A DNA stretch of 6,906 nt. It comes from an uncultured Eubacteriales bacterium. GTDB taxonomy: Bacteria > Bacillota > Clostridia > Oscillospirales > CAG-272. The position numbers were made by a program, and so were the translations under genes. Below, in pieces: positions 1 through 6,133 of this stretch (position 1 is its first letter; each line of letters starts with the position of its first letter). The stretch is from positions 1 to 6,906 of the forward strand of contig CAKRSS010000078.1 of assembly GCA_934401725.1 (NCBI GenBank), read 5' to 3'. The notes below the pieces were generated by a model that ran no database searches, was not told where the DNA came from, and saw only the letters and a program-made list of their open reading frames with translations.

Positions 1-27
1 GATAATTATGCCTTCGGCATAATTATC
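1..27. repeat. Perfect 27-bp palindrome (12-bp stem, TTC loop)
   Basis: The stem GATAATTATGCC and its exact complement GGCATAATTATC flank a TTC loop. The same 27 bases occur without change at 2882-2908 and 6859-6885. No T-run follows, so it does not look like an ordinary intrinsic terminator. It could act as RNA structure, as a protein site, or as a remnant of the element's mobility. Confidence 0.9.
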
Positions 28-55
28 TTGCTCTTTCTCTGCTCGCGGCAGAAAA

Positions 56-241
56 GTACACTTCTCCACCGTCGGAGGCCTTCACGGCGTGCGCCCGCCA
101 AGGCTAAAGAACTTATTTTAAAAAACGCTTTCCGCCGACGTTCGGCGAGTACACTTCTCCACCGTCGGAGGCCTTCACGGCGTGCGCCTGCCAAGGCTAA
201 AGAACTATTTATAAAAAAGCAGTCCCCACCGGACGTCCCGG
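56..241 (+). repeat. 93-bp tandem duplication inside arm 1
   Basis: Bases 56-113 and 149-206 match at 57 of 58 positions (the only difference is C96/T189), an offset of exactly 93 bp. The second half of each unit is diverged: the first carries a small hairpin (CGCCGA, loop CGT, TCGGCG at 133-147), the second a different GC-rich sequence. The other arms carry a single full module, so this is a local duplication in this copy. Confidence 0.85.
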
Positions 242-368
242 CGTGCCACCGGGTGAAGGCACTCATTCTGCATACAGGCATATGCAATACGCCTCACCCC
301 GGCCCGGTGCGCCTGCCAAGGTTAAAGAACCTTCTTAAAAAGCATACATGCATATGCAATAGTACATA

Positions 369-397
369 TTGAAAAACCCAAAACATTGTGCTATAAT
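369..397 (+). promoter_or_regulatory. Sigma-A promoter of pepF
   Basis: A -35 box TTGAAA (369-374) and a perfect -10 box TATAAT (392-397) are separated by exactly 17 bp. Transcription should start near 404, about 30 nt before the pepF start codon. It begins 7 bp after the repeat arm ends, so the gene has its own promoter outside the repeat. It also shows that the longer in-frame start at 369 cannot be the real one. Confidence 0.9.
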
Positions 398-434
398 GTA
401 CCTAACTATAAAATTCAGAAAGGAACCCCCAAAA

Positions 435-2231
435 ATGACTACTGTACGTGCCGAAATACCTGAGAAATACAAATGGAACCTCGCTGAGGTCTATCCTACC
501 GCCGATGCCTTCGAGGAGGACTTCAAAAAGGTCGGGCAAATGGTCGAGGACTTCCGCTCGCATGAGACTACCATGCTCAACTCCGCCGCTGACCTGCTCG
601 CTACCATCAAGGACTACTACTCCATCATGCGCCTGATCGAGAAGATGTACAGCTACGCCTCCAACGCCTTCAATACCGACACCTCCGTAAACTCCGCGCA
701 GGCTCTCTCCGCCCGTATGACTGACCTCTTCAACCGCGCGGCCGCCGCCGCTTACTTCTTCACACCCGGCCTCACCGGCCTTGACAGCGAAAAACTCGAG
801 GCCTGGTACGCCGAGCTGCCCGAGCTCGTCGAGTATCGCCGCGATATCAGCGTCGTCCAGCGCTACAAGCCGCACACGCTGTCGCCTGAGTGCGAAAAGC
901 TGCTCGCCGAGGTTCAGACCGGCATGGGCGGTCACGACGAGGCTTACAGCATCCTCACCGACTGCGATATGACCTTCGGTCGCATCCGCGGCACCGACGG
1001 CAAGCCCGTCACGCTCAACGACTCGTCCTATATCCCGCTGGTCAGCTGCTCCGACCGCCGCGTCCGTCGCGCCGCGTTCACCAAGCTCTACGCCGGCTAC
1101 GAGCAGTTCGGCAACACCATCGCCACCATCATCAACTCCTTCATCAAGGAGAAGACAACCCTGGCCCGCGTCCGCAATTTCGGCAGCGCCATCGAGGCTT
1201 CAACCTTCAACGACGAGGTCACGCCCGAGATTTACAACAACCTCATCGAGACGGTCGGCAAGAACCTCTCGGTGCTGTTTGAATATTACGACGTCAAGCG
1301 CGAAATGCTCGGACTGTCCCAGCTGCACCTTTACGACGTCTACACGCCGCTCGTCTCCGAGTTCGACAAGAGCTATACCTACGAGGAGGCCGTCGACGAG
1401 GTGCTCGACGCCGTAAAGATTTTCGGCGCGGAGTATCACGACACGCTCGAGAAGGGTCTGCGCGAGCAGCGCTGGGTCGACGTCTACCCCAACGACCACA
1501 AGCGCGGCGGCGCCTACTCCGGCGGCTCCTACGACACCGCGCCCTACATTCTGCACAACTTCAACGGTCGCTACGACGACGTCTCGACGCTGGCGCACGA
1601 GGCCGGTCACTCGATGCACTCCTACATGTCCCGCACCTACAACGACTACCACGCGAGCGAGTACAAGATTTTCGTCGCCGAGGTTGCGTCGACGGTCAAC
1701 GAGCTGATTTTAGCGCACAAGAAGCTGCGCGAGTCGGAGAGCGACACCGAGAAGCTGTCGGTTCTCAACAACATCATGGAGACGTTCAAGGGCACGCTGT
1801 TCAGACAGACCATGTTTGCCGAGTTTGAGCGCGAGCTGTACGCTGCCGTCGAGGCGGGCGTACCGCTGACCAAGGAATACATCTGCGAGCACTACTACGC
1901 GACGGTCAAGAAATATTTCGGCCCGCGTGTCGTCTGCGACAAGCAGATAGCGGACGAGTGGATGAGAATTCCGCACTTCTACTACAACTTCTACGTTTAC
2001 AAATACGCGACCTGCATTTCGGCGGCGGCGAGCATAGTCAAGCACATCGAGGAGGAGGGCGAGGCCTACATCGGCAAGTACATCGACTTCCTCAAGTGCG
2101 GCGACTCGCGCTCGCCGGTTGACAGTCTGAAGGTAGCGGGGATTGATATGAATTCTCCGAAGGTTGTTGAGGATGCGATTGAAGTCTTTGCGGAGACGGT
2201 TAAGGAATTCAGAAAAATAGCGGGGAAGTAA
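435..2231 (+). CDS. pepF: Oligoendopeptidase F (M3B zinc metallopeptidase)
   Basis: This is a 598-residue cytosolic zinc peptidase that cleaves short peptides, normally after proteins have been partly degraded. The length is typical of the family (about 600). The start at ATG 435 follows AAAGGAA (419-425) by 9 nt and lies downstream of the promoter; the in-frame start at 369 overlaps the -35 box. The N-terminal part, with IPEKYKWNLAEVYP near residues 8-21, is the usual PepF helical domain. The M3 catalytic domain follows: GAYSGGSYDTAPY, then HEAGH at 388-392 (two zinc His and the catalytic Glu), then E416 in FVAEVAST as the expected third zinc ligand. Near the C-terminus, IPHFYYNFYVYKYAT (512-526) is the family's substrate-binding His/Tyr segment. 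No signal peptide or membrane helix is visible. All catalytic residues are present, so it should be active. No terminator of its own is seen; the repeat element starts 3 bp after the stop. Confidence 0.96.
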   Translation: MTTVRAEIPEKYKWNLAEVYPTADAFEEDFKKVGQMVEDFRSHETTMLNSAADLLATIKDYYSIMRLIEKMYSYASNAFNTDTSVNSAQALSARMTDLFNRAAAAAYFFTPGLTGLDSEKLEAWYAELPELVEYRRDISVVQRYKPHTLSPECEKLLAEVQTGMGGHDEAYSILTDCDMTFGRIRGTDGKPVTLNDSSYIPLVSCSDRRVRRAAFTKLYAGYEQFGNTIATIINSFIKEKTTLARVRNFGSAIEASTFNDEVTPEIYNNLIETVGKNLSVLFEYYDVKREMLGLSQLHLYDVYTPLVSEFDKSYTYEEAVDEVLDAVKIFGAEYHDTLEKGLREQRWVDVYPNDHKRGGAYSGGSYDTAPYILHNFNGRYDDVSTLAHEAGHSMHSYMSRTYNDYHASEYKIFVAEVASTVNELILAHKKLRESESDTEKLSVLNNIMETFKGTLFRQTMFAEFERELYAAVEAGVPLTKEYICEHYYATVKKYFGPRVVCDKQIADEWMRIPHFYYNFYVYKYATCISAAASIVKHIEEEGEAYIGKYIDFLKCGDSRSPVDSLKVAGIDMNSPKVVEDAIEVFAETVKEFRKIAGK

Positions 2232-2312
2232 GCGTATTGCATATGCTTGTGCGCAAAAAGTAACTTTGCCCCTGATGGCTGCCGCCGTGGCGAATTCCGA
2301 CGATATCGAAGT

Positions 2313-2342
2313 GTACTTTTCTGTTATGCAACAGAAAAGTAC
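2313..2342. repeat. Perfect 13-bp stem-loop in the reverse arm
   Basis: GTACTTTTCTGTT pairs exactly with AACAGAAAAGTAC around an ATGC loop. It occupies the place held in other arms by the imperfect CTCTTTCTCTGC / GCAGAAAAG segment. It is the first strong hairpin downstream of pepF and could protect or end that transcript, though no U-run follows. Confidence 0.8.
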
Positions 2343-2359
2343 CAAAAGAATGCACCAAC

Positions 2360-2384
2360 GGGGAAGAACCTACGGTTCTTCCCC
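2360..2384. repeat. Perfect 11-bp stem-loop, TAC loop
   Basis: GGGGAAGAACC pairs exactly with GGTTCTTCCCC around TAC. On the minus strand it is the counterpart of the hairpin at 2832-2866: both have GAACC-GTA-GGTT at the tip and GTCCAGAGG at the base. Confidence 0.85.
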
Positions 2385-2827
2385 TCTGGACACCCCCAAC
2401 TCCCTTGATGCGTGATGGGGACGGACTCACCCTTGCCGAAGTCGGCATCCGGCGGAAAGACGCCTTTTGGGAAGCGCTCTGCGTCCGCGCTCATACTCGC
2501 CGGAACATTCACCGGAACCCACACTGGGCAGGCTAACCATTGGACGCCCCGCCCCGGCGGCCCTCCGTGCGTCCCGGTGGGGACGTCTGCGGTACAAATG
2601 GCTGTTGGAATGAAAATTTCATAAGACCAACGAGCGGAACCGCCCGCCATCAACAAACTACTTTGCCAGCAGAAAACCGATTTAGGCTGAACCCCCAGAA
2701 CACGTAAAACCGGGGACAGAGCCGTACTAAAACAAAGGCGCGGTAGAGCGATTCTGACCGAGCCGCGCCGGATGCGAGCCTCATGGAGGCGGATTCCGCT
2801 CCCTTAAGCCATCCCACGGGAGTGGGG

Positions 2828-2874
2828 GAGTCCAGAGGGGGCGAACCGTAGGTTAGCCCTCTCTGGGGCGACTC
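2828..2874. repeat. Long bulged hairpin at the inner end of the forward arm
   Basis: GAGTC (2828-2832) pairs with GACTC (2870-2874). Inside this, CCAGAGGGGGC (2832-2842) pairs with GCCCTCTCTGG (2856-2866) with one G-T wobble. At the tip AACC pairs with GGTT around a GTA loop (2848-2850). The far strand begins again at 6901-6906 in the third copy, showing that hairpin belongs to the repeat. Confidence 0.75.
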
Positions 2875-2881
2875 TTTTGAA

Positions 2882-2908
2882 GATAATTATGCCTTCGGCA
2901 TAATTATC
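2882..2908. repeat. 27-bp palindrome, second copy
   Basis: Identical to bases 1-27: GATAATTATGCC and GGCATAATTATC around TTC. Together with the preceding TTGAAG (2877-2882) it forms a possible weak promoter pointing at the MATE gene (CATAAT at 2899-2904, 16-bp spacing), which is speculative. Confidence 0.9.
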
Positions 2909-3116
2909 TTGCTCTTTCTCTGCTCGCGGCAGAAAAGAACAGTTAAAACTCGTCCCGCCGACGCTCGGCGAGTACACTTCTCCACCGTCGGTGGCCTCCA
3001 CGGCGGCAGCCCGTCAAGGCTAAAGAACTCTTTTTTCAAAAAAACGCTTTTCGCCGACGTCCCGGCGAGTCCCCCGTGGCCAAAGAACTCTTTTTCAAAA
3101 AAACTTTTTTACCCCC

Positions 3117-3123
3117 AAAGGAA
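3117..3123 (+). promoter_or_regulatory. Ribosome binding site deciding the MATE start
   Basis: AAAGGAA lies 4 nt before ATG 3128 and only 7 bp after the repeat arm's final T-run. This is the same core as that in front of pepF (419-425). It rules out the long N-terminal extension through the repeat. Confidence 0.8.
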
Positions 3124-3127
3124 CCTT

Positions 3128-4483
3128 ATGCTCGAAGAACAGTCTCAACAAAAGTATATTAAAATGACCGAAACGTCTATGTGGCGTCTCATCGCGTCAC
3201 TGTCGCTGCCCTCGGTCGTCAGTATGCTTATTACCTCGGTCTATAATATGGCCGATACATATTTCGTCGCCGACCTCGGCGACAGCGCTGCGGGCGCGGT
3301 TAGCGTCGTGTTCGCGCTTCAGTCCGTCGTGCAGGCGCTCGGCTACGGCATCGGCATGGGCTGCTCAAGCCTCGTCTCGCGCAGCCTCGGCGAAAAGGAC
3401 AAACGTTCCGCCGAAAAGTATGCATCCTCTGCCTTCGCCGCCGCGGTCGTGGTAGGTACGCTGCTTATGATAGTCTGCGTCGCCACGCTGCGCCCCACTA
3501 TGCGCCTGCTCGGCTCGACAGAAACCATCCTGCCCTACGCCTGCGACTACGGCCGCATTATCATGTTCGGCGCGCCGGTCATGTGCTCGTCCTTTGTGCT
3601 CAACAACGTCCTGCGCTCTCAGGGCGCCGCTACGCTGTCTATGGTCGGTCTTTGCGCGGGAGGGGTCGTGAATATAGTCCTCGACCCTATCTTCATTTAC
3701 GGGTGCAATATGGGCGTCTCCGGGGCGGCGCTGGCGACGGTTGTCAGTCAGTGCGTCAGTTTTCTGATACTCGGGTCGTTTTTTGTCACCAAAAGGAGCT
3801 TTGTTCAGCTGTCGCTGCGCAGCGTCAGCCTGCGGCTGCACGACTATTTTATGATACTCAAAACCGGTTTTCCGACCATCTGCCGGCAGGGAATGGGAAG
3901 CATCGCGACGGCGACGCTCAATATAGTCGTGCGCGGCTACGGCGACGCGGCGATTGCGGCCATCGGCATTGCGAACAAGATTTACATGCTGATACGCAGC
4001 ATAATTCTCGGTGTCGGTCAGGGCTTTCAGCCCGTGGCGGGCTACAATTTCGGCGCGGGAAAGTACGCGCGCGTGCGCAAGTCCTTCACCGTGGCGGTGG
4101 TATTCGGAAGCGTGATAGCGTGCGTAGGAGCGATTGTTATCGGCATATGGCCGGAGCAGATAATGGCGATCTTCCGCGACGAGAGCCCGGAGGTCATTGC
4201 CATAGGCGGCCGGACGCTGCGGTGGATGAGCATATCGCTGCCGGTGTTAGCGTATTCGACGTATGTGAATCAGCTATACCAGAGTCTCGGATACGTCTCC
4301 GGGGCGACGTTTTTGGCGTCGTGCAGGCAGGGAATATTTTTCGTCCCGGCGTTGTTTTTGCTGAACACCGTACTGGGGCTCAGCGGCGTCGAGGCGACGC
4401 AGGCCATAGCGGATGTGGCGACGTGTATTGTGTCGATACCTTTTCAGGTGTGGTTTTATAGGAAAGTTTTGAAGAGGGAATAA
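3128..4483 (+). CDS. MATE-family multidrug/toxin exporter
   Basis: This is a 451-residue inner-membrane antiporter of the MATE family (MepA/DinF-like). The family expels drugs, dyes or metabolites in exchange for Na+ or H+; the substrate here cannot be told from sequence. The length and about 12 hydrophobic segments in two similar halves fit the family. Seen landmarks are P28 and SVYNMADTYFV (37-47) in helix 1, the loop after helix 2 with SRSLGEKD, LDPIFIYG (185-192) near mid-protein, and QGFQPVAGYNFGAG (298-311), the MepA-type motif of the second half. ATG 3128 is chosen because AAAGGAA (3117-3123) sits just upstream; the in-frame TTG start at 2909 would translate the repeat into a non-membrane leader. 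ATG 3164 is possible but lacks a ribosome site. A terminator follows at 4498. No clear promoter is seen in front, so it may depend on the repeat arm or on read-through from pepF. Confidence 0.93.
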   Translation: MLEEQSQQKYIKMTETSMWRLIASLSLPSVVSMLITSVYNMADTYFVADLGDSAAGAVSVVFALQSVVQALGYGIGMGCSSLVSRSLGEKDKRSAEKYASSAFAAAVVVGTLLMIVCVATLRPTMRLLGSTETILPYACDYGRIIMFGAPVMCSSFVLNNVLRSQGAATLSMVGLCAGGVVNIVLDPIFIYGCNMGVSGAALATVVSQCVSFLILGSFFVTKRSFVQLSLRSVSLRLHDYFMILKTGFPTICRQGMGSIATATLNIVVRGYGDAAIAAIGIANKIYMLIRSIILGVGQGFQPVAGYNFGAGKYARVRKSFTVAVVFGSVIACVGAIVIGIWPEQIMAIFRDESPEVIAIGGRTLRWMSISLPVLAYSTYVNQLYQSLGYVSGATFLASCRQGIFFVPALFLLNTVLGLSGVEATQAIADVATCIVSIPFQVWFYRKVLKRE

Positions 4484-4497
4484 TTAAGGTTATTTTT

Positions 4498-4537
4498 GCG
4501 GTTCTCACAGGTGTCGACCTGCGAGAACCGCTTTTTT
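4498..4537 (+). terminator. Rho-independent terminator of the MATE gene
   Basis: GCGGTTCTC (4498-4506) pairs with GAGAACCGC (4523-4531). After one A/C mismatch, CAGGT pairs with ACCTG around a GTCG loop. Six T's follow (4532-4537). It begins 14 bp after the MATE stop and separates that gene from dnaA. Confidence 0.95.
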
Positions 4538-4547
4538 ATTGAAAATA

Positions 4548-4589
4548 GTTCTTTGGCCTTGTCAGGCTGCCGCCGTGGGGCTAAAGAAC
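4548..4589. repeat. Collapsed remnant of the interspersed repeat
   Basis: GTTCTTTGGCC (4548-4558) is the reverse-arm form of the GGCTAAAGAAC motif. It is followed by CTTGTCAGGCTGCCGCCGTGG, which matches the module seen at 2996-3018 on the other strand, and then a forward GGCTAAAGAAC (4579-4589). The two ends pair over 11 bp (one G-T wobble) with a 20-nt loop. It looks like an element that has lost its core and most of both arms. Confidence 0.7.
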
Positions 4590-4605
4590 TCCTATCATAT
4601 ACAAT

Positions 4606-4621
4606 AATATTATATAATATT
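4606..4621. promoter_or_regulatory. AT-only 16-bp perfect palindrome upstream of dnaA
   Basis: AATATTATATAATATT reads the same on both strands and sits 12 bp before the dnaA -35 box, within a wider AT-rich stretch (4591-4630). It could act as an UP element, a regulator site or an easily melted region. Which of these applies is not shown by the sequence. Confidence 0.5.
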
Positions 4622-4633
4622 TTAAGTATACCC

Positions 4634-4662
4634 TTGCATTACCCCCGAAAATATGTTATAAT
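4634..4662 (+). promoter_or_regulatory. Sigma-A promoter of dnaA
   Basis: TTGCAT (4634-4639) and a perfect TATAAT (4657-4662) are 17 bp apart, with an extended -10 TG at 4654-4655. The start site should be near 4669, giving a leader of about 50 nt. The ribosome site AAGGAG (4707-4712) lies 8 nt before ATG 4721. I found no DnaA box overlapping this promoter. Confidence 0.9.
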
Positions 4663-4720
4663 AATATAAATAATCGCCTCACTATATCATGAAGTCAAAA
4701 ACATTTAAGGAGCAACGTTA

Positions 4721-6133
4721 ATGCCGTATACAGAAGACCTTGAAAGGGCCTGGAAAAAGGTCATCGAGCGTTACGGGGAAACTTTACCCCGCGAAACAAT
4801 GGAAAATATGTTTTACGACATAGTTGTGGAATCGTTCGACGGGGAAACCGCTATACTTTCTATGCACTCCGAGTTCCGTCACCACCTGCTTTCCAAAAAA
4901 TATTTCCCCACCGTTCGCGAGTGGCTCTCCGAATTTCTCGGCAGACAGATAACCGTCAAGTTCCGTTACAGCGGACAGAGTAAATACTACGAGGACGAAA
5001 TCAAAAAGGAGTGCGACCTCTCCGACGGCGACATGATAGCCTATACCTATAAACCGCCGCTCACATACAGCGAGGAAATGAAGCTCGAGGACGTCAGACT
5101 CGGCTCGTCGCTTCCGCCCTGCAACTATGAGTATACCTTCGATAACTTCATCGTCGGCTCGTCAAACAAGTTCGCCCACGCGGCCGCGGTCGCCGTCGCT
5201 ACGCGTCCCGCTACCGACTATAACCCGCTGTTTATCTACGGTCAGTCGGGGCTTGGCAAGACGCATCTGCTTTACGCCATCACAAACGAGCTGACAGCCA
5301 AAAAGCCCGATGTAAAAATCATTTACATAAAGGGCGACGAGTTCACAAACCAGCTCGTCGAGAGCCTCAAGGATCAGAAAATGGATCGCTTCCGCGCTAA
5401 ATACCGCAGTTGCGATGTCCTGCTCATCGACGATATACAGTTCATCGCCGGTAAAAACTCGACGCAGGAGGAGTTCTTCCACACCTTCAACGCCCTCTAT
5501 GAAGAGCACAAGCAGATAATTCTGACCTCCGACCGTCCGCCGTCTGACATCAAGACGCTGGAGTACCGGCTCAAAACCCGCTTCGAGTGGGGTCTTATTG
5601 CCGACATCCAGCCGCCTGAGTTCGAACTGCGGCTGGCCATCACGCGCAAAAAAGCCGAGCAGGCCGGAATCAAGATCCCGGACGACGTCTGCGTCTTTCT
5701 CGCCGAAAACCTTCGCACCAACTTCCGGCAGGTAGAGGGCTCGATACGCAAGCTGCGCGCGCTGGCGTTTCTTCACGGCACCGAAATCGACATGGACATG
5801 GCGCGCTCCTGCATTTCCGAGCTGCTCGGCGGCGCGGAGCCCGTCAGCGTGACGGTTGACAAGATATTCGCGACGGTTTACAAGAAATACGGCATTACGA
5901 AAGAGGAAATCACGGGTCAGCGCCGCACCAAGGAAATCGCCCAGGCGCGCCACGTGACGGCCTACCTCATCCGCAGCATAACAGAAATGTCGCTGCCCAA
6001 CATCGGCAAGGTGCTCGGCCGCGACTACACGACGGTGATTTCGTCTATCGAGGTCATCGAGAAGAAGCTGCGCACCGACGCGATATTCAACGTTGAAATT
6101 GACGAGATGGTCAAGGAGATAAACGGAAGGTAA
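4721..6133 (+). CDS. dnaA: Chromosomal replication initiator DnaA
   Basis: This is a 470-residue AAA+ initiator that binds DnaA boxes at oriC, forms an ATP-dependent filament and opens the duplex for helicase loading. Domain I (about 1-82) is the helicase/partner-binding fold, followed by a short linker. Domain III carries Walker A GQSGLGKT (174-181, K180/T181), Walker B LLIDD (234-238), the arginine finger R287 in KTRFEWGL, and sensor II R336 in FRQVEGS. Domain IV (about 350-470) has GQRRTKEIAQARHVTAYL and the DNA-recognition helix GRDYTTV (433-439). Against the E. coli FGGRDHTTV, this helix lacks one Gly and has Tyr436 in place of the base-contacting His434. All ATPase residues are intact and the length is normal. 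ATG 4721 follows AAGGAG by 8 nt. The gene is transcribed toward the oriC that follows it, with no terminator between them. Confidence 0.98.
   Translation: MPYTEDLERAWKKVIERYGETLPRETMENMFYDIVVESFDGETAILSMHSEFRHHLLSKKYFPTVREWLSEFLGRQITVKFRYSGQSKYYEDEIKKECDLSDGDMIAYTYKPPLTYSEEMKLEDVRLGSSLPPCNYEYTFDNFIVGSSNKFAHAAAVAVATRPATDYNPLFIYGQSGLGKTHLLYAITNELTAKKPDVKIIYIKGDEFTNQLVESLKDQKMDRFRAKYRSCDVLLIDDIQFIAGKNSTQEEFFHTFNALYEEHKQIILTSDRPPSDIKTLEYRLKTRFEWGLIADIQPPEFELRLAITRKKAEQAGIKIPDDVCVFLAENLRTNFRQVEGSIRKLRALAFLHGTEIDMDMARSCISELLGGAEPVSVTVDKIFATVYKKYGITKEEITGQRRTKEIAQARHVTAYLIRSITEMSLPNIGKVLGRDYTTVISSIEVIEKKLRTDAIFNVEIDEMVKEINGR

Larger units (their letters stand above)
1..361 (+). repeat. Interspersed hairpin repeat, forward arm 1 (cut by window edge)
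   Basis: This gene-free stretch is an arm of a repeat also seen at 2818-3109 (+), 2235-2404 (-) and 6682-6906 (-). Bases 1-75 are identical, 75 of 75, to the reverse complement of 6811-6885, and bases 1-56 are identical to 2882-2937. In order it holds a perfect palindrome (1-27), a conserved stretch (28-56), a module ending in GGCTAAAGAAC (56-112), a second copy of that module (149-205), a third degenerate copy ending GGTTAAAGAAC (320-330), and two copies of GCATATGCAATA (278-289 and 350-361). The second of these marks the gene-facing end, 7 bp before the pepF -35 box. Open frames on both strands are by-products of the repeat. No function is known to me. The element probably continues left of base 1. 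Confidence 0.85.
2235..2404 (-). repeat. Reverse arm of the composite element
   Basis: Read on the minus strand this follows the same order as the forward arms, with more divergence. It runs from a hairpin related to that at 2832-2866, to a GTACTTTTCTG stem, the ACTTC and GCCGCC module (2279-2291), a CTTTGCCCC stretch replacing GTTCTTTGGCC, and finally TATTGCATATGC (2235-2246) at the gene-facing end. That 12-mer begins 3 bp after the pepF stop codon. Confidence 0.7.
2235..3109. repeat. Composite intergenic element: inverted arms around a 413-bp core
   Basis: This fills the whole pepF-MATE gap. A reverse arm (2235-2404) and a forward arm (2818-3109) are inverted versions of one sequence. In the inner part, 2367-2391 read on the minus strand matches 2830-2854 on the plus strand at 23 of 25 positions, with further matches on the G-rich side. 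Farther out, both arms carry GTACACTTC-type and GCTGCCGCCGTGG-type segments in mirrored order. The core between them (2405-2817) is GC-rich. It has one 7-bp GGCGCGG/CCGCGCC stem (2737-2769) and a CCGGAAC direct repeat (2500-2506, 2512-2518), and no frame on either strand reads like a protein. It resembles a non-autonomous, MITE-like or otherwise unnamed intergenic element. No transposase is present and I cannot identify target-site duplications. Confidence 0.7.
2818..3109 (+). repeat. Forward arm of the composite element
   Basis: In order: the hairpin at 2828-2874, the 27-bp palindrome (2882-2908), the conserved stretch to 2937, an insertion carrying a CGCCGA/TCGGCG stem (2956-2970), the module 2972-3028 ending in GGCTAAAGAAC, and a shorter repeat ending GGCCAAAGAAC (3078-3088) followed by T- and A-runs. 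Bases 2861-2937 are identical over 77 nt to the reverse complement of 6830-6906. Unlike the other arms it lacks the GCATATGCAATA end motif, so its gene-facing end may be truncated. Confidence 0.8.

Noticed and set aside
1..330. CRISPR-like array suggested by repeated modules
   Set aside because: Only two or three unequal modules, variable spacing, no regular spacers and no cas genes.
6..372. Open frames on both strands through arm 1 (93 and 114 residues) and the similar 60-residue frame at 6698-6880
   Set aside because: They are frames through the repeat itself; the ending shared by the 6-287 (-) and 6698-6880 (+) frames comes from the palindrome, there is no ribosome site, and no fold or family is recognisable.
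369..434. Upstream in-frame ATG of pepF adding 22 residues
   Set aside because: The codon overlaps the -35 box of the promoter and lacks a ribosome site; ATG 435 has both correct spacing and a family-typical N-terminus.
402..935. Long frames antisense or shifted to pepF, MATE and dnaA (for example 402-935 -, 1710-2345 -, 3583-4461 +, 5162-6232 -)
   Set aside because: Shadows produced by GC-biased third codon positions of the three real genes; their translations show no domains.
2209..2656. Minus-strand frames of 79 and 110 residues and a plus-strand 70-residue frame (2412-2624) in the element core
   Set aside because: Low-complexity, Pro/Gly/Arg-rich translations spanning perfect hairpins, with no good ribosome site; most likely chance frames in GC-rich DNA.
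2719..2769. Group II intron domain V or other catalytic RNA, suggested by GAGCCGTAC
   Set aside because: The conserved tetraloop-stem of domain V and the matching distal strand are absent, and no reverse transcriptase is present.
2909..3127. TTG start extending the MATE protein by 73 residues
   Set aside because: The extension is translated repeat sequence; AAAGGAA sits directly before ATG 3128 and the shorter protein has normal MATE length.
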